Assembly: GCF_009765375.1 (NCBI RefSeq)
Contig: NZ_VTOK01000010.1
Location: 62,001-126,000, forward strand
Reading direction: 5' to 3'
DNA length: 64,000 nt
Source: Alteribacillus sp. YIM 98480
Lineage (GTDB): Bacteria; Bacillota; Bacilli; Bacillales; Marinococcaceae
In this document: positions 34,549-44,162 of the stretch, one piece after another
How positions within the stretch are numbered: the first letter of the stretch is position 1
How the letters are laid out: each line of letters starts with the position of its first letter
Program-made: the position numbers and the translations under genes
The notes under the pieces: generated by a model
Told to the model about the DNA's origin: nothing
Seen by the model: only the letters and a program-made list of their open reading frames with translations
The model's database searches: none

Positions 34549-34884
34549 ATGTCGAAATATAAAATTAATTCTAAAGATGTAACAGCTTTTAGTGAAATGT
34601 TTAAAGCATTATCAAACCCTTATCGTCTTCAAATTTTTCTTTACCTGGCAAATAATTGTTATCCAGGAGAGATAAGTACACCAGAAGAGATGCGCACAAG
34701 CGTAGGAGAGCTGGGGGAAGGCTTAGGAATTGCAGCTTCGACAGTGTCACATCATTTAAAAGAGCTGCGGCAAGCAGGGTTAATTCGCATGGAAAGAAAA
34801 GGGAAAAATATTGAATGTTGGGTTGAATCGAATACAGTAACACAACTCGCACTCTTTTTTAAAAACGCGAAAGGAGGAAAGTAA
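34549..34884 (+). CDS. ArsR/SmtB-family winged-helix repressor
   Basis: 111 residues. Winged-helix DNA-binding protein: FKALSNPYRLQIFLYLA is the family entrance helix and GLGIAASTVSHHLKELRQAGLI the recognition helix. No paired Cys ligands are present in the usual alpha-3 metal site, so it may respond to something other than a thiophilic metal. The ATG at 34549 fits the domain; the frame runs 21 codons further up without homology. It is followed after 60 bases by a LysE-type exporter gene that it probably controls. Confidence 0.85.
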   Translation: MSKYKINSKDVTAFSEMFKALSNPYRLQIFLYLANNCYPGEISTPEEMRTSVGELGEGLGIAASTVSHHLKELRQAGLIRMERKGKNIECWVESNTVTQLALFFKNAKGGK

Positions 34885-34944
34885 ATTTTTTTGACCATTC
34901 AATTCGATAATTTTCGAATATTAGAATTAAAAGGGGAAATTAAT

Positions 34945-35595
34945 ATGATAAACATATTGGTAAACGGTTTCATTTTAGGGTTTGTTGCTTCACCTACTTG
35001 TCCTAGCAATGGTGAAGAAATAAAACAAGGAACACGCAGCGGCTTTTTATTTGCCCTTTCTGTAGGTTTAGGGGCCGTAACAGGAGATGCAATAATACTT
35101 GCTGCTGTATTATTAGGGGTTATGCCGGTTATAAATACATTTCCTATCGTTAATTCCTTATTATGGCTTACTGGAGGTGTAGTGTTAAGCTATGTGAGCT
35201 GGGGGATTTTTTCTGAAATCAAAAATATACAGGGGGTTTCTTCTCAAAACAATGCTGCAAACGTAATTTTAAACAAGAAAAAAATTCTTCAAGCATATTG
35301 GGCAGGAACAGCCATTACAACTTTTAATCCATTTACCTTGGTATGGTGGACAGGATTGCTTTCTCCCATGATGATAAACAACCAAAACCTTACTATCTTT
35401 TCTTTAGCAGTACTGGCCGGGTCCCTCGCATGGTTTACTATTTTAGCCATTTTCCTTCATGCAGGCAGGAAATACTTGAATAAACGATTTCTTCAAATAA
35501 TAATCACGATAAGCGGAATGGTTATACTTGGATACAGCCTCTACTTTTTTTGGCAATTTATCAGCGAATTAATTGAGATAGGGGGAGGTAACTAA
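34945..35595 (+). CDS. LysE family transporter
   Basis: 216-residue membrane protein with six hydrophobic segments. The first helix is followed by FVASPTCPSNGEEIKQG, the family's conserved P-x-(G/P) loop, and NPFTLVWWTGLL is the second conserved repeat. LysE/RhtB proteins export amino acids or similar small metabolites. ATG 34945 has AAAAGGGG. It forms an operon with the ArsR-type gene. The substrate is unknown. Confidence 0.82.
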   Translation: MINILVNGFILGFVASPTCPSNGEEIKQGTRSGFLFALSVGLGAVTGDAIILAAVLLGVMPVINTFPIVNSLLWLTGGVVLSYVSWGIFSEIKNIQGVSSQNNAANVILNKKKILQAYWAGTAITTFNPFTLVWWTGLLSPMMINNQNLTIFSLAVLAGSLAWFTILAIFLHAGRKYLNKRFLQIIITISGMVILGYSLYFFWQFISELIEIGGGN

Positions 35596-35633
35596 CCTCC
35601 CGACCCTCTTTCTATAGTGATTCATCAAAAGTT

Positions 35634-36509
35634 TTAAATAATATCAAGTGGTGTTTTTCTTGAAGGGGGTGGAAAAGCGCTATCTAGCTGGTTTTGTTCT
35701 TCTATTGTTAATTCAATGCCCGCAGCTGCTGCATTGTCAATTACGTGGTTCTCTTGACCGGCTTTTGGAATGGAAATAATTTGATTTTTTCTTATTGTCC
35801 AGGCAAGTGCAATTTGTAATGGTTTTGCCTCATGGTTTTTCGCGATCTCTTGAATGACAGGATGAGTAATTAATTGCTTTCTAAGCATACCGCCTTGAGC
35901 CAATGGACAATACGCCATTACCGGCATATGATGCTCTTCTTGACAAGGCAGCAAATCAAATTCGATACCTCTTGAACTTAAATGGTATAATACTTGATTC
36001 GTCGCACAGTTAGAACCGTAGTTAAGGTTCCTTAATTCTTTCATATCATTTATATCAAAATTGGAAACGCCCCATCTTTTTATTTTACCTTCTGCCTTCA
36101 GCTTTTCCATTCCTTCTACTGTTTCCTCTAAAGGAACTCCTCCCCGCCAATGCAATAGATACAGATCTACATATTCTGTCCCCATTCGTTTCAAACTGTT
36201 TTCACAAGCAGTCTTAATCGTTTCAGTTCCGGCATTATGAGGATAAACTTTTGAAACCAAAAAAACGTTATCTCGCCGGTCCTTTACCGCTTCCCCTACG
36301 ACGCGCTCCGATTCACCTTCCCCATACATTTCGGCTGTGTCAATTACCGTCATACCTAAATCAATTCCGCGCTGTAAAGCTTTAACTTCTTCGGCCTTTT
36401 TCATTGGGTTTTCCCCCATATGCCATGTTCCTTGTCCTAAGCACGGTAGAATAGTCCCGTCTCTTAACGTGACAGTACGTTTTTTTAAATGATCCTCCCA
36501 ATAAGTCAT
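35634..36509 (-). CDS. aldo/keto reductase
   Basis: 291-residue NADPH-dependent reductase. Catalytic Asp/Tyr lie in TVIDTAEMYGEGESE, Lys in FLVSKVYP, and His in DLYLLHWRG. GVSNFDINDM and SIPKAGQENHV are further family marks. It belongs to the YeaE/AKR group and is not close to the other reductase at 26288. It lies 17 bases after the MFS transporter gene and likely shares its TetR-controlled transcript, suggesting a role in handling toxic carbonyls. Confidence 0.9.
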   Translation of the reverse strand: MTYWEDHLKKRTVTLRDGTILPCLGQGTWHMGENPMKKAEEVKALQRGIDLGMTVIDTAEMYGEGESERVVGEAVKDRRDNVFLVSKVYPHNAGTETIKTACENSLKRMGTEYVDLYLLHWRGGVPLEETVEGMEKLKAEGKIKRWGVSNFDINDMKELRNLNYGSNCATNQVLYHLSSRGIEFDLLPCQEEHHMPVMAYCPLAQGGMLRKQLITHPVIQEIAKNHEAKPLQIALAWTIRKNQIISIPKAGQENHVIDNAAAAGIELTIEEQNQLDSAFPPPSRKTPLDII

Positions 36510-36526
36510 TTTTTATCCACCATCCT

Positions 36527-38026
36527 TTATATTCCGGCTTCTGCTTCTTTTTCTTCTGCTGCTTTTCCTAATTTTTCTTGTTCTTTAGAGCGAAGAAACA
36601 ATGAAAGTAAAAATGCTATCAATGCTAGTATCGTACTTCCCATAAATGCCCATTGATAACCATTCAATTGAGCGAGCTGCATCATTTGGGTTTGTGCCTC
36701 CTCTTGAGGCATGCCTTCGATAGAACTGTCTGGGCTAAAACGGCTGGCACCTACACTGACAAATGTCACCAATATTGCTGTCCCAATGGATGCCGATACT
36801 TGCTGCATCGTATTCATCATAGCAGATCCATGCGAATAAAGGGTTTCCGGAAGTTGATTCAAAGCCGAAGTAACTACTGGCATCATAGCAAATGAAAGAC
36901 CAAACATTCTAATAGCATATATAGTGGTCATATAAGTAAACGATGTTTCTAACGTTAGATTTGTAAATAAATATGTGGTGATCGTTACAATCAATAAACC
37001 ACTAATGGCCAGCCACCTTGCCCCAAATTTATCAAACAAGTGACCGGTAATAGGAGACATAATGCCAATCACAATAGCACCAGGAAGCAGCATTAATCCA
37101 GATTCTAACGGTGTGAAATCCATAACGGTCTGCATATAAAGAGGCAATAAAGTTTCCGCGCCAATTAATGAAATCAACACCGCCATCGTAATAAGCATTG
37201 ATAGAGTAAAAACTGGATATTGAAAAACGCGAAACTCAAGCATTGGGGCTTTAAGCTGAAGCTGTCTTCTAATAAAGAAAAATAAAATGACCATTCCGCC
37301 CGTAATGCTTGTCACGACCGATAAACTACCCCATCCGCTTTCTGCTGCGATACTGAATCCATATAAAATCCCGCCAAAACCAAACGAAGAAAGAATAATA
37401 GAAATAACATCAATTTTAGGTTTCGTCAGTTGTGTTACATTCTTCATATATAAAAATGCTAGTATCATAGTGACTGCCACTAATGGCAGAACGGTAAAAA
37501 ACAGCGCTCTCCACTCAAAGTGAGCAAGAAGCCAGCCAGAAAGGGTCGGTCCAATAGCTGGGGCAAACGAAATAACAATTCCAGCCATCCCCATTGCTGT
37601 TCCTCGTCTTTCTACCGGAATAACTGCTAACAACACGGTCATTAACAATGGTAGCATGATCCCAGAACCGGATGCTTGGATGACACGAGCCAAAACAAGA
37701 ACAGGAAACGAAGGAGCGATTGCAGCAACGAGCGTTCCTGCTCCAAACAAACCAATCGCGCTTAAAAATAAACCTCTCGTTGAAAACCGCTCAATTAAAA
37801 AAGCAGAAATCGGAATCATAATTCCATTTGTTAATAAGAATACCGTTGTTAACCACTGCACTGTATTTTCTTCGAGATTAAACACATTCATAATTGTCGG
37901 AAGAGCAGTGGCCAGTAGTGTTTCATTTATTATTCCCATGAAAGCCCCTGCCATTAAAGCTGTAATCATTAAACCTTTTTGGATAGGAGGGAGGTTCCAG
38001 GATCTATTGGTTGGTGAACTCATCAT
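36527..38026 (-). CDS. MFS multidrug efflux transporter, DHA2 (14-TM) family
   Basis: 499 residues with 14 predicted membrane segments. Motif A-like RFSTRGLFLSAIG, the DHA2 motif FAPAIGPTLSGWL (motif C, antiporter) and GHLFDKFGARWLA are visible. The length and order match EmrB/QacA/LmrB-type drug:H+ antiporters of the cytoplasmic membrane. Its start overlaps the TetR gene's end by 23 bases and it is followed by an aldo/keto reductase, giving a three-gene operon. Confidence 0.9.
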   Translation of the reverse strand: MMSSPTNRSWNLPPIQKGLMITALMAGAFMGIINETLLATALPTIMNVFNLEENTVQWLTTVFLLTNGIMIPISAFLIERFSTRGLFLSAIGLFGAGTLVAAIAPSFPVLVLARVIQASGSGIMLPLLMTVLLAVIPVERRGTAMGMAGIVISFAPAIGPTLSGWLLAHFEWRALFFTVLPLVAVTMILAFLYMKNVTQLTKPKIDVISIILSSFGFGGILYGFSIAAESGWGSLSVVTSITGGMVILFFFIRRQLQLKAPMLEFRVFQYPVFTLSMLITMAVLISLIGAETLLPLYMQTVMDFTPLESGLMLLPGAIVIGIMSPITGHLFDKFGARWLAISGLLIVTITTYLFTNLTLETSFTYMTTIYAIRMFGLSFAMMPVVTSALNQLPETLYSHGSAMMNTMQQVSASIGTAILVTFVSVGASRFSPDSSIEGMPQEEAQTQMMQLAQLNGYQWAFMGSTILALIAFLLSLFLRSKEQEKLGKAAEEKEAEAGI

Positions 38027-38885
38027 TTATTTCTCCTTTCCATTCTTCCCACATATTCACTAATTTTTGGATTTCATTTTTTAAATAGGGACGATGTAAG
38101 AGATACAATAGTAAGGCGTCTACTAAAAACTCTCTCCTGTCGCTGCGTTTTATTTCGGTAAGCACCATTTGAACTGTTTCTCTGTCTTCTTTTTGAAATT
38201 TAGTTGGTTGTTTTTTGACATCGGTCTGCATTATTTCTAACTTCCGAATTATCGTTTGAATGTCTGTTTTATGTCTTACGTCTTCTTCCCCTACAGGAAG
38301 CAGTGGTTCTATATTTTTATCTTGATGTACAATTGCTTCTAATCGATAAAAGATAAAACAAGCAAGCTTAGGAAGGGACAGTGAATGGCCTTCCCACATA
38401 TGGAGCATTAAATATTCTTTTATCATTCCTTCCATTATCGCAGTTAAATCTCTTATATAGGGGCGTACCCTGTCACCAAATGCCTCCAATAAAGCATTTT
38501 TATGCCATTCCCTTAAAGCAAGCTGCATTTCTTTTACTTTGTGGTTCACTTCATTATCATCGGTTGGAAAAAACTCGGTAAATAAAATGTGAAAGAAGGA
38601 ACAATACTCCACAGACTTTGTTAGTTCCACTTCTATTTTTTGAACTAGTCGCTCTTTGGTCGTTATTCCCGGGTACTCCAAACGCTCCGCTTCAAGCAGC
38701 AAATTGTGATGATATCTCTCAAGTAATACAAGCATCATACTTTCTTTGGAGGTAAAGTGTTTATAAAAAGCACCTTTTGAAATATTGCAAGCAGTTGTAA
38801 TCTCTTGGACAGAAGTGAAATGGTAGCCTTTTTTTGAAAACAAATTCACCGCTGTATCCATAATTTCTTGTTTTTTATCTGACAT
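38004..38885 (-). CDS. TetR-family repressor
   Basis: 293 residues, longer than most TetR proteins (about 200) because of an extra C-terminal segment of about 90 residues. The HTH is SVQEITTACNISKGAFYKHFTSKESM (helices 2-4). The rest is a helical ligand domain. It is first in the operon with the MFS transporter and most likely represses it from the dyad upstream. Confidence 0.9.
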   Translation of the reverse strand: MSDKKQEIMDTAVNLFSKKGYHFTSVQEITTACNISKGAFYKHFTSKESMMLVLLERYHHNLLLEAERLEYPGITTKERLVQKIEVELTKSVEYCSFFHILFTEFFPTDDNEVNHKVKEMQLALREWHKNALLEAFGDRVRPYIRDLTAIMEGMIKEYLMLHMWEGHSLSLPKLACFIFYRLEAIVHQDKNIEPLLPVGEEDVRHKTDIQTIIRKLEIMQTDVKKQPTKFQKEDRETVQMVLTEIKRSDRREFLVDALLLYLLHRPYLKNEIQKLVNMWEEWKGEINDEFTNQ

Positions 38886-38899
38886 TTACGAACTCCTTT

Positions 38900-38940
38900 G
38901 ACCAACTAGTCACAAATAGTAAACATATAGTCACCACTTT
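38900..38940. promoter_or_regulatory. probable TetR operator
   Basis: TGACCAACTAGTCA (38902-38915) is an interrupted dyad, and TAGTCAC recurs twice more within 30 bases. It sits 16 bases before the repressor start, a usual place for autoregulation of the TetR-MFS operon. Confidence 0.6.
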
Positions 38941-39239
38941 ATATTAAAAGGTAAGTTCGTTACCGTCAATCATTATTACTCGGTAAGAAAAACTCCCTCT
39001 GTGTGATTGAGTTTTCTTTCAAACACTCGATTATTCGCAGGATTTCTAACTATTTTGCACTAGTGAAAATAAACAGGAATTAATTGGTAACCTATTTAAG
39101 CAAAAAAAGGCGGGTGCTTCTGTTGGAATACAATTCATTCCATAATATTCCATATAAAGCACTTACTCCAAATATCCCCTGGTGGTTCACCCTCCCCTGT
39201 TTCAACGGGTCTGTACCCTCTTAATCCTTCGTTTCACCT
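38941..39239. other. intergenic region
   Basis: No coding evidence on either strand. Contains a weak hairpin around GAAAAACTC/GAGTTTTC near 38990-39020. It leads into a family 2 repeat copy. Confidence 0.35.
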
Positions 39240-39340
39240 GTCCAAGAGTGGAGCCTGACTTCTGTTCGGTTTGCAGCCGACTACTTGAGGAGGCCGTAGT
39301 TTTACTTATACTTTCATCCTTTAACAAAGTTAAACATTCC
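39240..39340. repeat. dispersed repeat family 2, copy c (extended)
   Basis: Contains GACTACTTGAGGAGGCCGTA, GTTTTACTTATACTTTCATC and TTTAACAAAGTTAAAC, colinear with the other copies, with a longer and different 5' part (GAGTGGAGCCTGACTTCTG). Confidence 0.5.
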
Positions 39341-39348
39341 TGGCGCAT

Positions 39349-39393
39349 AAAAGCCTCACAGGCAGCATAGAAACATATGCCCGTGAGGCTTTC
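39349..39393 (-). terminator. terminator of the RodA/FtsW-like gene
   Basis: On the minus strand AAAGCCTCACGGGCA and TGCCTGTGAGGCTTTTA form a long stem directly after the stop. Confidence 0.85.
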
Positions 39394-40584
39394 TTAAAAT
39401 CTTGCTTTCTTTTGTTTACCTGAATGTTCAGAAGCAGAGAACATAAAGGTTTCGCGATGATACCGAACACTCATTACTAATCCAATCGCCAGCATCGTCG
39501 TTAGAAGAGAGCTTCCTCCGTAACTCAGTAACGGCAGTGTAAAACCTGTAACAGGAAGCAAGCCAATATTCATGCCAATATTTTGGAAAACTTGAAAAGC
39601 CAGCATACCAGCAATACCGGAACAAATATAGGTTCCAAACGGATTATGAGACCTCAAAGCTGTCATGATAATCATATACAAAAGGATAAAGTAAAGGGTA
39701 ATTACAAAGGCTGCCCCCGCAAAACCGTGAGTATGACCAATAATAGCAAAAATAAAATCAGTATGTGCCTCTGGTAAATATACATCTGCGTCAGAACCAA
39801 ACATTCTTCCTGTGCCAATGAGAGTAAGAGCCTGAGCTGTTTGATACCCTTCATCTACGAACTCAAAAGGGTTTAACCAGCCGTAGAAGCGTCTCACTTG
39901 ATAAGCAGATAAATTAGAAAAAATATACTGCTCAACAATACCGGGGTAACGAAAAAAAGCATAAATGAATCCTGCCAACCCTAATATAGGCCCGCCGATC
40001 AAAACGGTTATAATCTTATAGGAAACGCCCGATACGATAACTAGTGCAATAAAGATGGAAAGGGTCATCATAACCATTCCCATATCAGGCTGTCTAACAA
40101 GAAATAGAATGGGAACAATGACGACTGCTGCCATTTTTGCTAGGAGTTTCAAATCGTTCGGCAAAGAACGGGTATGTTGTAAATTATGTCTGTTAATGAT
40201 GTTGCTTAAAACGAGAATAACAAATATCTTCATTAACTCAGAAGGTTGAAACGAACCGATTACAGGAAATTCAAACCACCTTACCGCTCCCTTGTTTGGA
40301 GGGGCAATAGAAGCCGGAGCCACTGCTAAAAACAATAATAAAGCAAGGCCAAAACCATATAAAATCCAAGACAAATGCGTGTAATATTCAAAATCAAAAT
40401 GAAGGACGATAAAAGCAACGGCAAATGCTGCAATAAAATAGATCGCTTGCCTTATGACAAAATTTGTATCATACTGAGCCATTTCCTGTGCGTTATATAT
40501 GTATAAACAGCTGGCTACAGCGAATAAAAAAAGCACAAAAAAAAGATTAACATCGTATTTATCATGTTTTATATTATTTTGCAT
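39394..40584 (-). CDS. rodA: RodA/FtsW/SpoVE family (SEDS) peptidoglycan polymerase
   Basis: 396-residue integral membrane protein with about ten segments. SEDS marks: GAVRWFEFPVIGSFQPSE, RQPDMGMVMM (with the catalytic-site Asp), LIGTGRMFGS, LPEAHTDFIFAIIGHTHG and the end LPVTGFTLPLLSYGGSSLL. These enzymes polymerise lipid II glycan strands together with a class B PBP. It looks closest to RodA-type, but the partner PBP is not here and a sporulation role is possible. ATG 40584 has GGTGG upstream. Confidence 0.88.
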   Translation of the reverse strand: MQNNIKHDKYDVNLFFVLFLFAVASCLYIYNAQEMAQYDTNFVIRQAIYFIAAFAVAFIVLHFDFEYYTHLSWILYGFGLALLLFLAVAPASIAPPNKGAVRWFEFPVIGSFQPSELMKIFVILVLSNIINRHNLQHTRSLPNDLKLLAKMAAVVIVPILFLVRQPDMGMVMMTLSIFIALVIVSGVSYKIITVLIGGPILGLAGFIYAFFRYPGIVEQYIFSNLSAYQVRRFYGWLNPFEFVDEGYQTAQALTLIGTGRMFGSDADVYLPEAHTDFIFAIIGHTHGFAGAAFVITLYFILLYMIIMTALRSHNPFGTYICSGIAGMLAFQVFQNIGMNIGLLPVTGFTLPLLSYGGSSLLTTMLAIGLVMSVRYHRETFMFSASEHSGKQKKARF

Positions 40585-40746
40585 AATCCACCACACACAT
40601 CATCTATTTCTTCCCTTTCTGCAGAAGTCTATAATAAATTATATCAGCTTTCTGCTTTAGAAGGGATGGGGCTGCCCAAAAAAGTATATCCCATGCAAAT
40701 GGGTCATGTAAACAATACGGAGCAGCGCCCCTTATAATACTAAAGC

Positions 40747-40905
40747 TTATTTATGAAAAAAATCGTCCGGGTTTTTTTCACTTTCTTTACCCGCTTTTCT
40801 TTCATCTACTTGCCTTTCTGGGTCTGGATCTTTTTCTTTCTTATGCTTTTTTATTTTCTGTTCCGGCGAATCTTCATTTCTTCTTGCCTTTTGTTCCTTC
40901 GTCAT
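40747..40905 (-). CDS. small highly charged protein
   Basis: 52 residues (MTKEQKARRNEDSPEQ...), with more than half Lys, Arg, Glu or Asp and no hydrophobic core, so likely disordered. ATG 40905 has GAGAGGAG at proper spacing, inside the end of the yhfW-like gene just upstream, suggesting coupled translation. The family is not recognised. Confidence 0.6.
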   Translation of the reverse strand: MTKEQKARRNEDSPEQKIKKHKKEKDPDPERQVDERKAGKESEKNPDDFFHK

Positions 40906-40906
40906 T

Positions 40907-42469
40907 TTAAAACTCCTCTCTGTTAGATTCATTTATTCGTTTTAATGGCATAGTGGCAGGCCCTTCAATAATCTCCCCATCATAAGCGAAGCGCGATCCG
41001 TGGCACGGACAGTCCCACGACCGTTCTGCATCATTCCACTCTACATCGCATCCCATGTGAGTACATTTTGGTTCAACTAAAAATGTTCTTCCTTGTTCAT
41101 CTTTATAGCCTCCTGCTTTTTTCCCTTTCCAATTCACCAGGCTTCCTTCATCTGGGTGAAGATCTTCTGCCTTTTGTCGTCCTCTATTTAATTTTCCTTC
41201 TGCAAACTCTTTTCCTACATTAGCATTTTCTTTTATAAAAGCAGAAATCTCTGATTTTTTTCGTTTTTTTCGAAGCGGAGTAAACACCTCATGGTACCGA
41301 TTTTGTTGTTGCAGAACATAATCTTTGAGCAATAATCCAGCTATTGCTGCGCCTGACATGCCCCATTTTGCAAATCCTGAAGCAACTAGTACATTTTCTT
41401 TTCCAGAAACCATGGGACCTATATATGGAACCTTATCCAATGTAACTAAATCTTGTGCAGACCACCTAAAAGGAATTTCCTCAATTCCAAAGTTTTTCTC
41501 GCCAAATTCTTCTAAATTTTTGTAGCATTGAAATGTATTAGCCAGGTGTTTTCCTGCAGCGTGCCCTTCTCCTCCTATCAGTAAAAGGGTATCTCCGTAA
41601 TCAGAAGGAGTATGACGGATCGAACGAGTTGGAGTGTCTATATTAATATACATTCCTTTTGGTACAGGACGAGAAGGACGTACAGCAAGAGAATAGGAAC
41701 GCTCAGCGTGTAAACGTGAAAAATATTTCCCATCCCCATCATTAAAAGGAAAATGAGAGCACACAACAACTTGATTACTTTTTAGCTCACACCCTTTAGC
41801 AGTTTTGATTAGAGGCTGAGACTGATGAGTTATATCAACCGCCCTTGTATGCTCAAAAATTAGTCCGCCTTTCTCTTGAATAACCCGTACGAGTTCCCGA
41901 AAATATTTTACAGGGTGAAACTGAGCCTGGTTTCGAATAACGAGAGCGTCCTTGACATGATAGGGTAGTTCCACTTCACTTAAAGCATATCCACCGTTTA
42001 TCCCAATTTTTTCATAGGCAGCTGCTTCATTTTGTATTTTCTTCTTTCCTTCTTCTGTACTTGTGTAAAGATACGCATCTTGTGTGCTAAAATCACATTT
42101 TATTTGATGGCTTTCTGCCGTGTTTCTAATAAAAGAAATAGCTTGTTCATTTGCTTCATAATACAGTTGAGCTGTTCTTTCACCGAAGTTTTGAAGGATC
42201 TCGTCATAAATCATTCCATGTTGCGATGATATTTTAGCGGTTGTGTGTCCTGTTGTTCCTCCTAATAAGGTATCGGCCTCAATAAGGGCTGTTTTCACCC
42301 CGTTTATTGCCAGTAAATATGCCGTTGTTATACCTGCTGCACCACCCCCTACAATGGTTACATCTACAACAATATCCTTATTTAAAGGCGGAAAAGATGG
42401 AAGATTTTCCTTTTGCAGCCAGAACGAACGGGCATATTTAGGGATGTTAGATCGATAACCGAAAACCAT
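40907..42469 (-). CDS. yhfW: FAD-dependent oxidoreductase with Rieske domain, YhfW-like
   Basis: 520 residues. The N-terminal DAO-type FAD domain shows VTIVGGGAAGITTAYLLA and TTGHTTAKIS. The C-terminal Rieske [2Fe-2S] domain has CTHMGCDVEW and CPCHGSRF, i.e. the C-x-H and C-x2-H ligands. This domain order and length match B. subtilis YhfW, whose substrate is unknown. It is cytoplasmic, and forms an operon with the small charged protein. Confidence 0.92.
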   Translation of the reverse strand: MVFGYRSNIPKYARSFWLQKENLPSFPPLNKDIVVDVTIVGGGAAGITTAYLLAINGVKTALIEADTLLGGTTGHTTAKISSQHGMIYDEILQNFGERTAQLYYEANEQAISFIRNTAESHQIKCDFSTQDAYLYTSTEEGKKKIQNEAAAYEKIGINGGYALSEVELPYHVKDALVIRNQAQFHPVKYFRELVRVIQEKGGLIFEHTRAVDITHQSQPLIKTAKGCELKSNQVVVCSHFPFNDGDGKYFSRLHAERSYSLAVRPSRPVPKGMYINIDTPTRSIRHTPSDYGDTLLLIGGEGHAAGKHLANTFQCYKNLEEFGEKNFGIEEIPFRWSAQDLVTLDKVPYIGPMVSGKENVLVASGFAKWGMSGAAIAGLLLKDYVLQQQNRYHEVFTPLRKKRKKSEISAFIKENANVGKEFAEGKLNRGRQKAEDLHPDEGSLVNWKGKKAGGYKDEQGRTFLVEPKCTHMGCDVEWNDAERSWDCPCHGSRFAYDGEIIEGPATMPLKRINESNREEF

Positions 42470-42653
42470 TATTCTCCTCCCTTCTTTTTATTTCTATTGG
42501 TCTGTTTCCCCTTTTTACTTCTTAGAAACAGGTAAATATAATTATCTAGCATTAAAGTTTAGTTAAATTGGAAGGCAGGAAGAGATTTAAGGTTTGCGGG
42601 AGTAAGAAAGGTGGTAAAGCTTCATAGAAACGATAGAAAGGAGGTTATAATCT

Positions 42654-42872
42654 ATGGCTGAAAGGCAAATCAAAATGAGCAGAGAAGAAGCAGGTAAACG
42701 CGGAGGACAGACAACAAGTGAAGAATACAGTCAAAAACACTTTGAGGAAATAGGCCAAAAAGGCGGAGAAACAACGAGTAAAAAGTATGGCCAAGAGCAT
42801 TTTGAAGAAATCGGCCAGAAAGGCGGCCGACATTCTAGTAATAATTCTAAAAACACCAATAGTAATCGTTAA
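42654..42872 (+). CDS. KGG-repeat general stress protein
   Basis: 72 residues with three repeats of the KGG type (GKRGGQTTSEEY, GQKGGETTSKKY, GQKGGRHSS) and intervening SQKHFEEI/GQEHFEEI units. This is the stress-induced KGG/GsiB-like hydrophilic family found under SigB control in bacilli. AAAGGAGG precedes the ATG. No clear SigB promoter could be read. An Asn/Ser-rich tail ends it. Confidence 0.88.
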   Translation: MAERQIKMSREEAGKRGGQTTSEEYSQKHFEEIGQKGGETTSKKYGQEHFEEIGQKGGRHSSNNSKNTNSNR

Positions 42873-43001
42873 TGTTGAAAGCCGATTACCATTGGCGCTG
42901 TAAATAGTAAAGGGGCTCCCGCTAAAAAAACCCCTATGCTTTACATCTTACCACAAAACTACTGTTTCTTAAATTTCACCTCAAAAAGCCAGATTTTTTT
43001 T

Positions 43002-43695
43002 ATGTTCTTTCATTAAAAAGAGCTTCCGTTTCATGCTAAACCTGAAAACAAAAAAGCTTCAAGAAATTCTTGGCGGTCAGTTTTGTGAAATTTCTGTAGC
43101 TATGCAATACATGTTTCAAGGGTGGAATACCAAAGGAAACGAAAATTATAAAGATTTAATTTATGGACAGAAAAATTAGGACACGTAGAAATGATCGCCA
43201 CAATGATTGCCAGATTATTAGATGACGCTCCAGTATCCCAGCAGAAGAAGCAGCAAGTGATCCGGTAATAGGCACTTATAATGGAAGATATCCTACTCTC
43301 ATCATGCCATTGTTTCGGGACTAAGTGCTATGCCGGAAAACAGTGCTGGGGTCCCGTAGATAAGGGAGTAAAAAAGATGCTTTCCTTTCTGCTTGCTAGA
43401 AATATCATGCATCAAAACCAATGGATTGCTGCCATCAAAGAGTTAGAAGAAAAAGATGGCGTGGTAACTCCAGCATCTGTTCCATAAGCGTGGGAAACAG
43501 AAGAATTTTCTCACCAGCTTATTAACTTTTCAGAAGGAGAAGACAGTGCAAGAGGAAGCTGGGCAGAAGGGGGAAACTCCTGATCCCTCTGGTAATTTGG
43601 AGTATGTGAAAGAACCAAAGCATCATGCAGGGAAGCCTGACCTGAAACCGGCTCCACCTTATATGTATAATACGCCCCCCTTTGATGATAAATAA
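43002..43695 (-). other. opposite strand of the Mn-catalase pseudogene
   Basis: Nothing is supported on this strand; the coding remnant is on the plus strand. Confidence 0.1.
43002..43695 (+). pseudogene. manganese catalase, degraded
   Basis: Plus-strand remnant of a di-manganese catalase. Readable pieces in order: KELPFHAKPE, LQEILGGQFCEISVAMQYMF, a frameshift, LGHVEMIATMIARLLDDAP, DPVIGTYNGRYP, SGLSAMPENSAGVP, then a jump to GVKKMLSFLLARNIMHQNQW, KELEEKDGVVTPASVP, HQLINFSEGED and PPYMYNTPPFDD with the stop at 43695. It has an early stop (codon 5), several frameshifts and a deletion of the middle, including part of the metal site. An intact heme catalase is at 24291. Confidence 0.85.
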
Positions 43696-43721
43696 TAAAC
43701 TAAATTCGGAGGTGCATTATT

Positions 43722-43901
43722 ATGGCAAACAATCAATATAAAACAGGTGAAAAAGCTCCAGAGAGCGGCACTTACAAGGTAGACAAACTGGTGAATGGAA
43801 ACAATGCTAACCAGGACAACACCACGATTGAAGTAAATGAAGGAGATCAGTTCCCTCCTTCCCCGTCTGAAAATGAAGCAGCTTATTGGGTAAAAGCATA
43901 G
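43722..43901 (+). CDS. YjzC family small protein
   Basis: 59 residues: QYKTGEKAPESGTYKVDKLV, a short Asn-rich loop, TTIEVNEGDQFPPSPSENEA and AAYWVKA. The YKxGEKAPxSGxYK and EGDxFPP marks are those of the YjzC family of bacilli, whose function is unknown. CGGAGG lies well placed before the ATG. In other bacilli it may have zinc-ribbon Cys; none remain here. Confidence 0.85.
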   Translation: MANNQYKTGEKAPESGTYKVDKLVNGNNANQDNTTIEVNEGDQFPPSPSENEAAYWVKA

Positions 43902-43937
43902 ATCATCCCCTTAATATTTACCCCCATCTTTCACTCG

Positions 43938-43970
43938 CTCCCCTCTTGGAAGCCCAAGAGGGGATTTCAA
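43938..43970 (+). terminator. terminator after the YjzC-like gene
   Basis: CCCCTCTTGG and CCAAGAGGGG (with a 4-base loop) followed by ATTTC, about 40 bases after the stop. Confidence 0.7.
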
Positions 43971-43999
43971 TGAAATAATATAGGAAACATTTTATATAA

Positions 44000-44157
44000 G
44001 AAAAGCGCAAGCGCCTTGCTCACGAGCGACAAGTCCTGGAGGGGCGGCATATGGAAAGCTGATCTTTGCTTTCCATTGACGAACCGAAAGAATCTCGAGC
44101 TAGTAGGCGCTGGAGCTAGACATGTAAAACGCCAACTATTTATCATTTCTTACCTTT
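44000..44157. repeat. dispersed structured repeat, family 1, copy C
   Basis: 158 bases, flanked by TAA on both sides. Nearly identical to copy A over the first 110 bases, including the TGGAAAGC/GCTTTCCA hairpin. The right stem arm differs (GGCGCTGGAGCTAGAC). Confidence 0.9.
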
Positions 44158-44162
44158 TAAAG

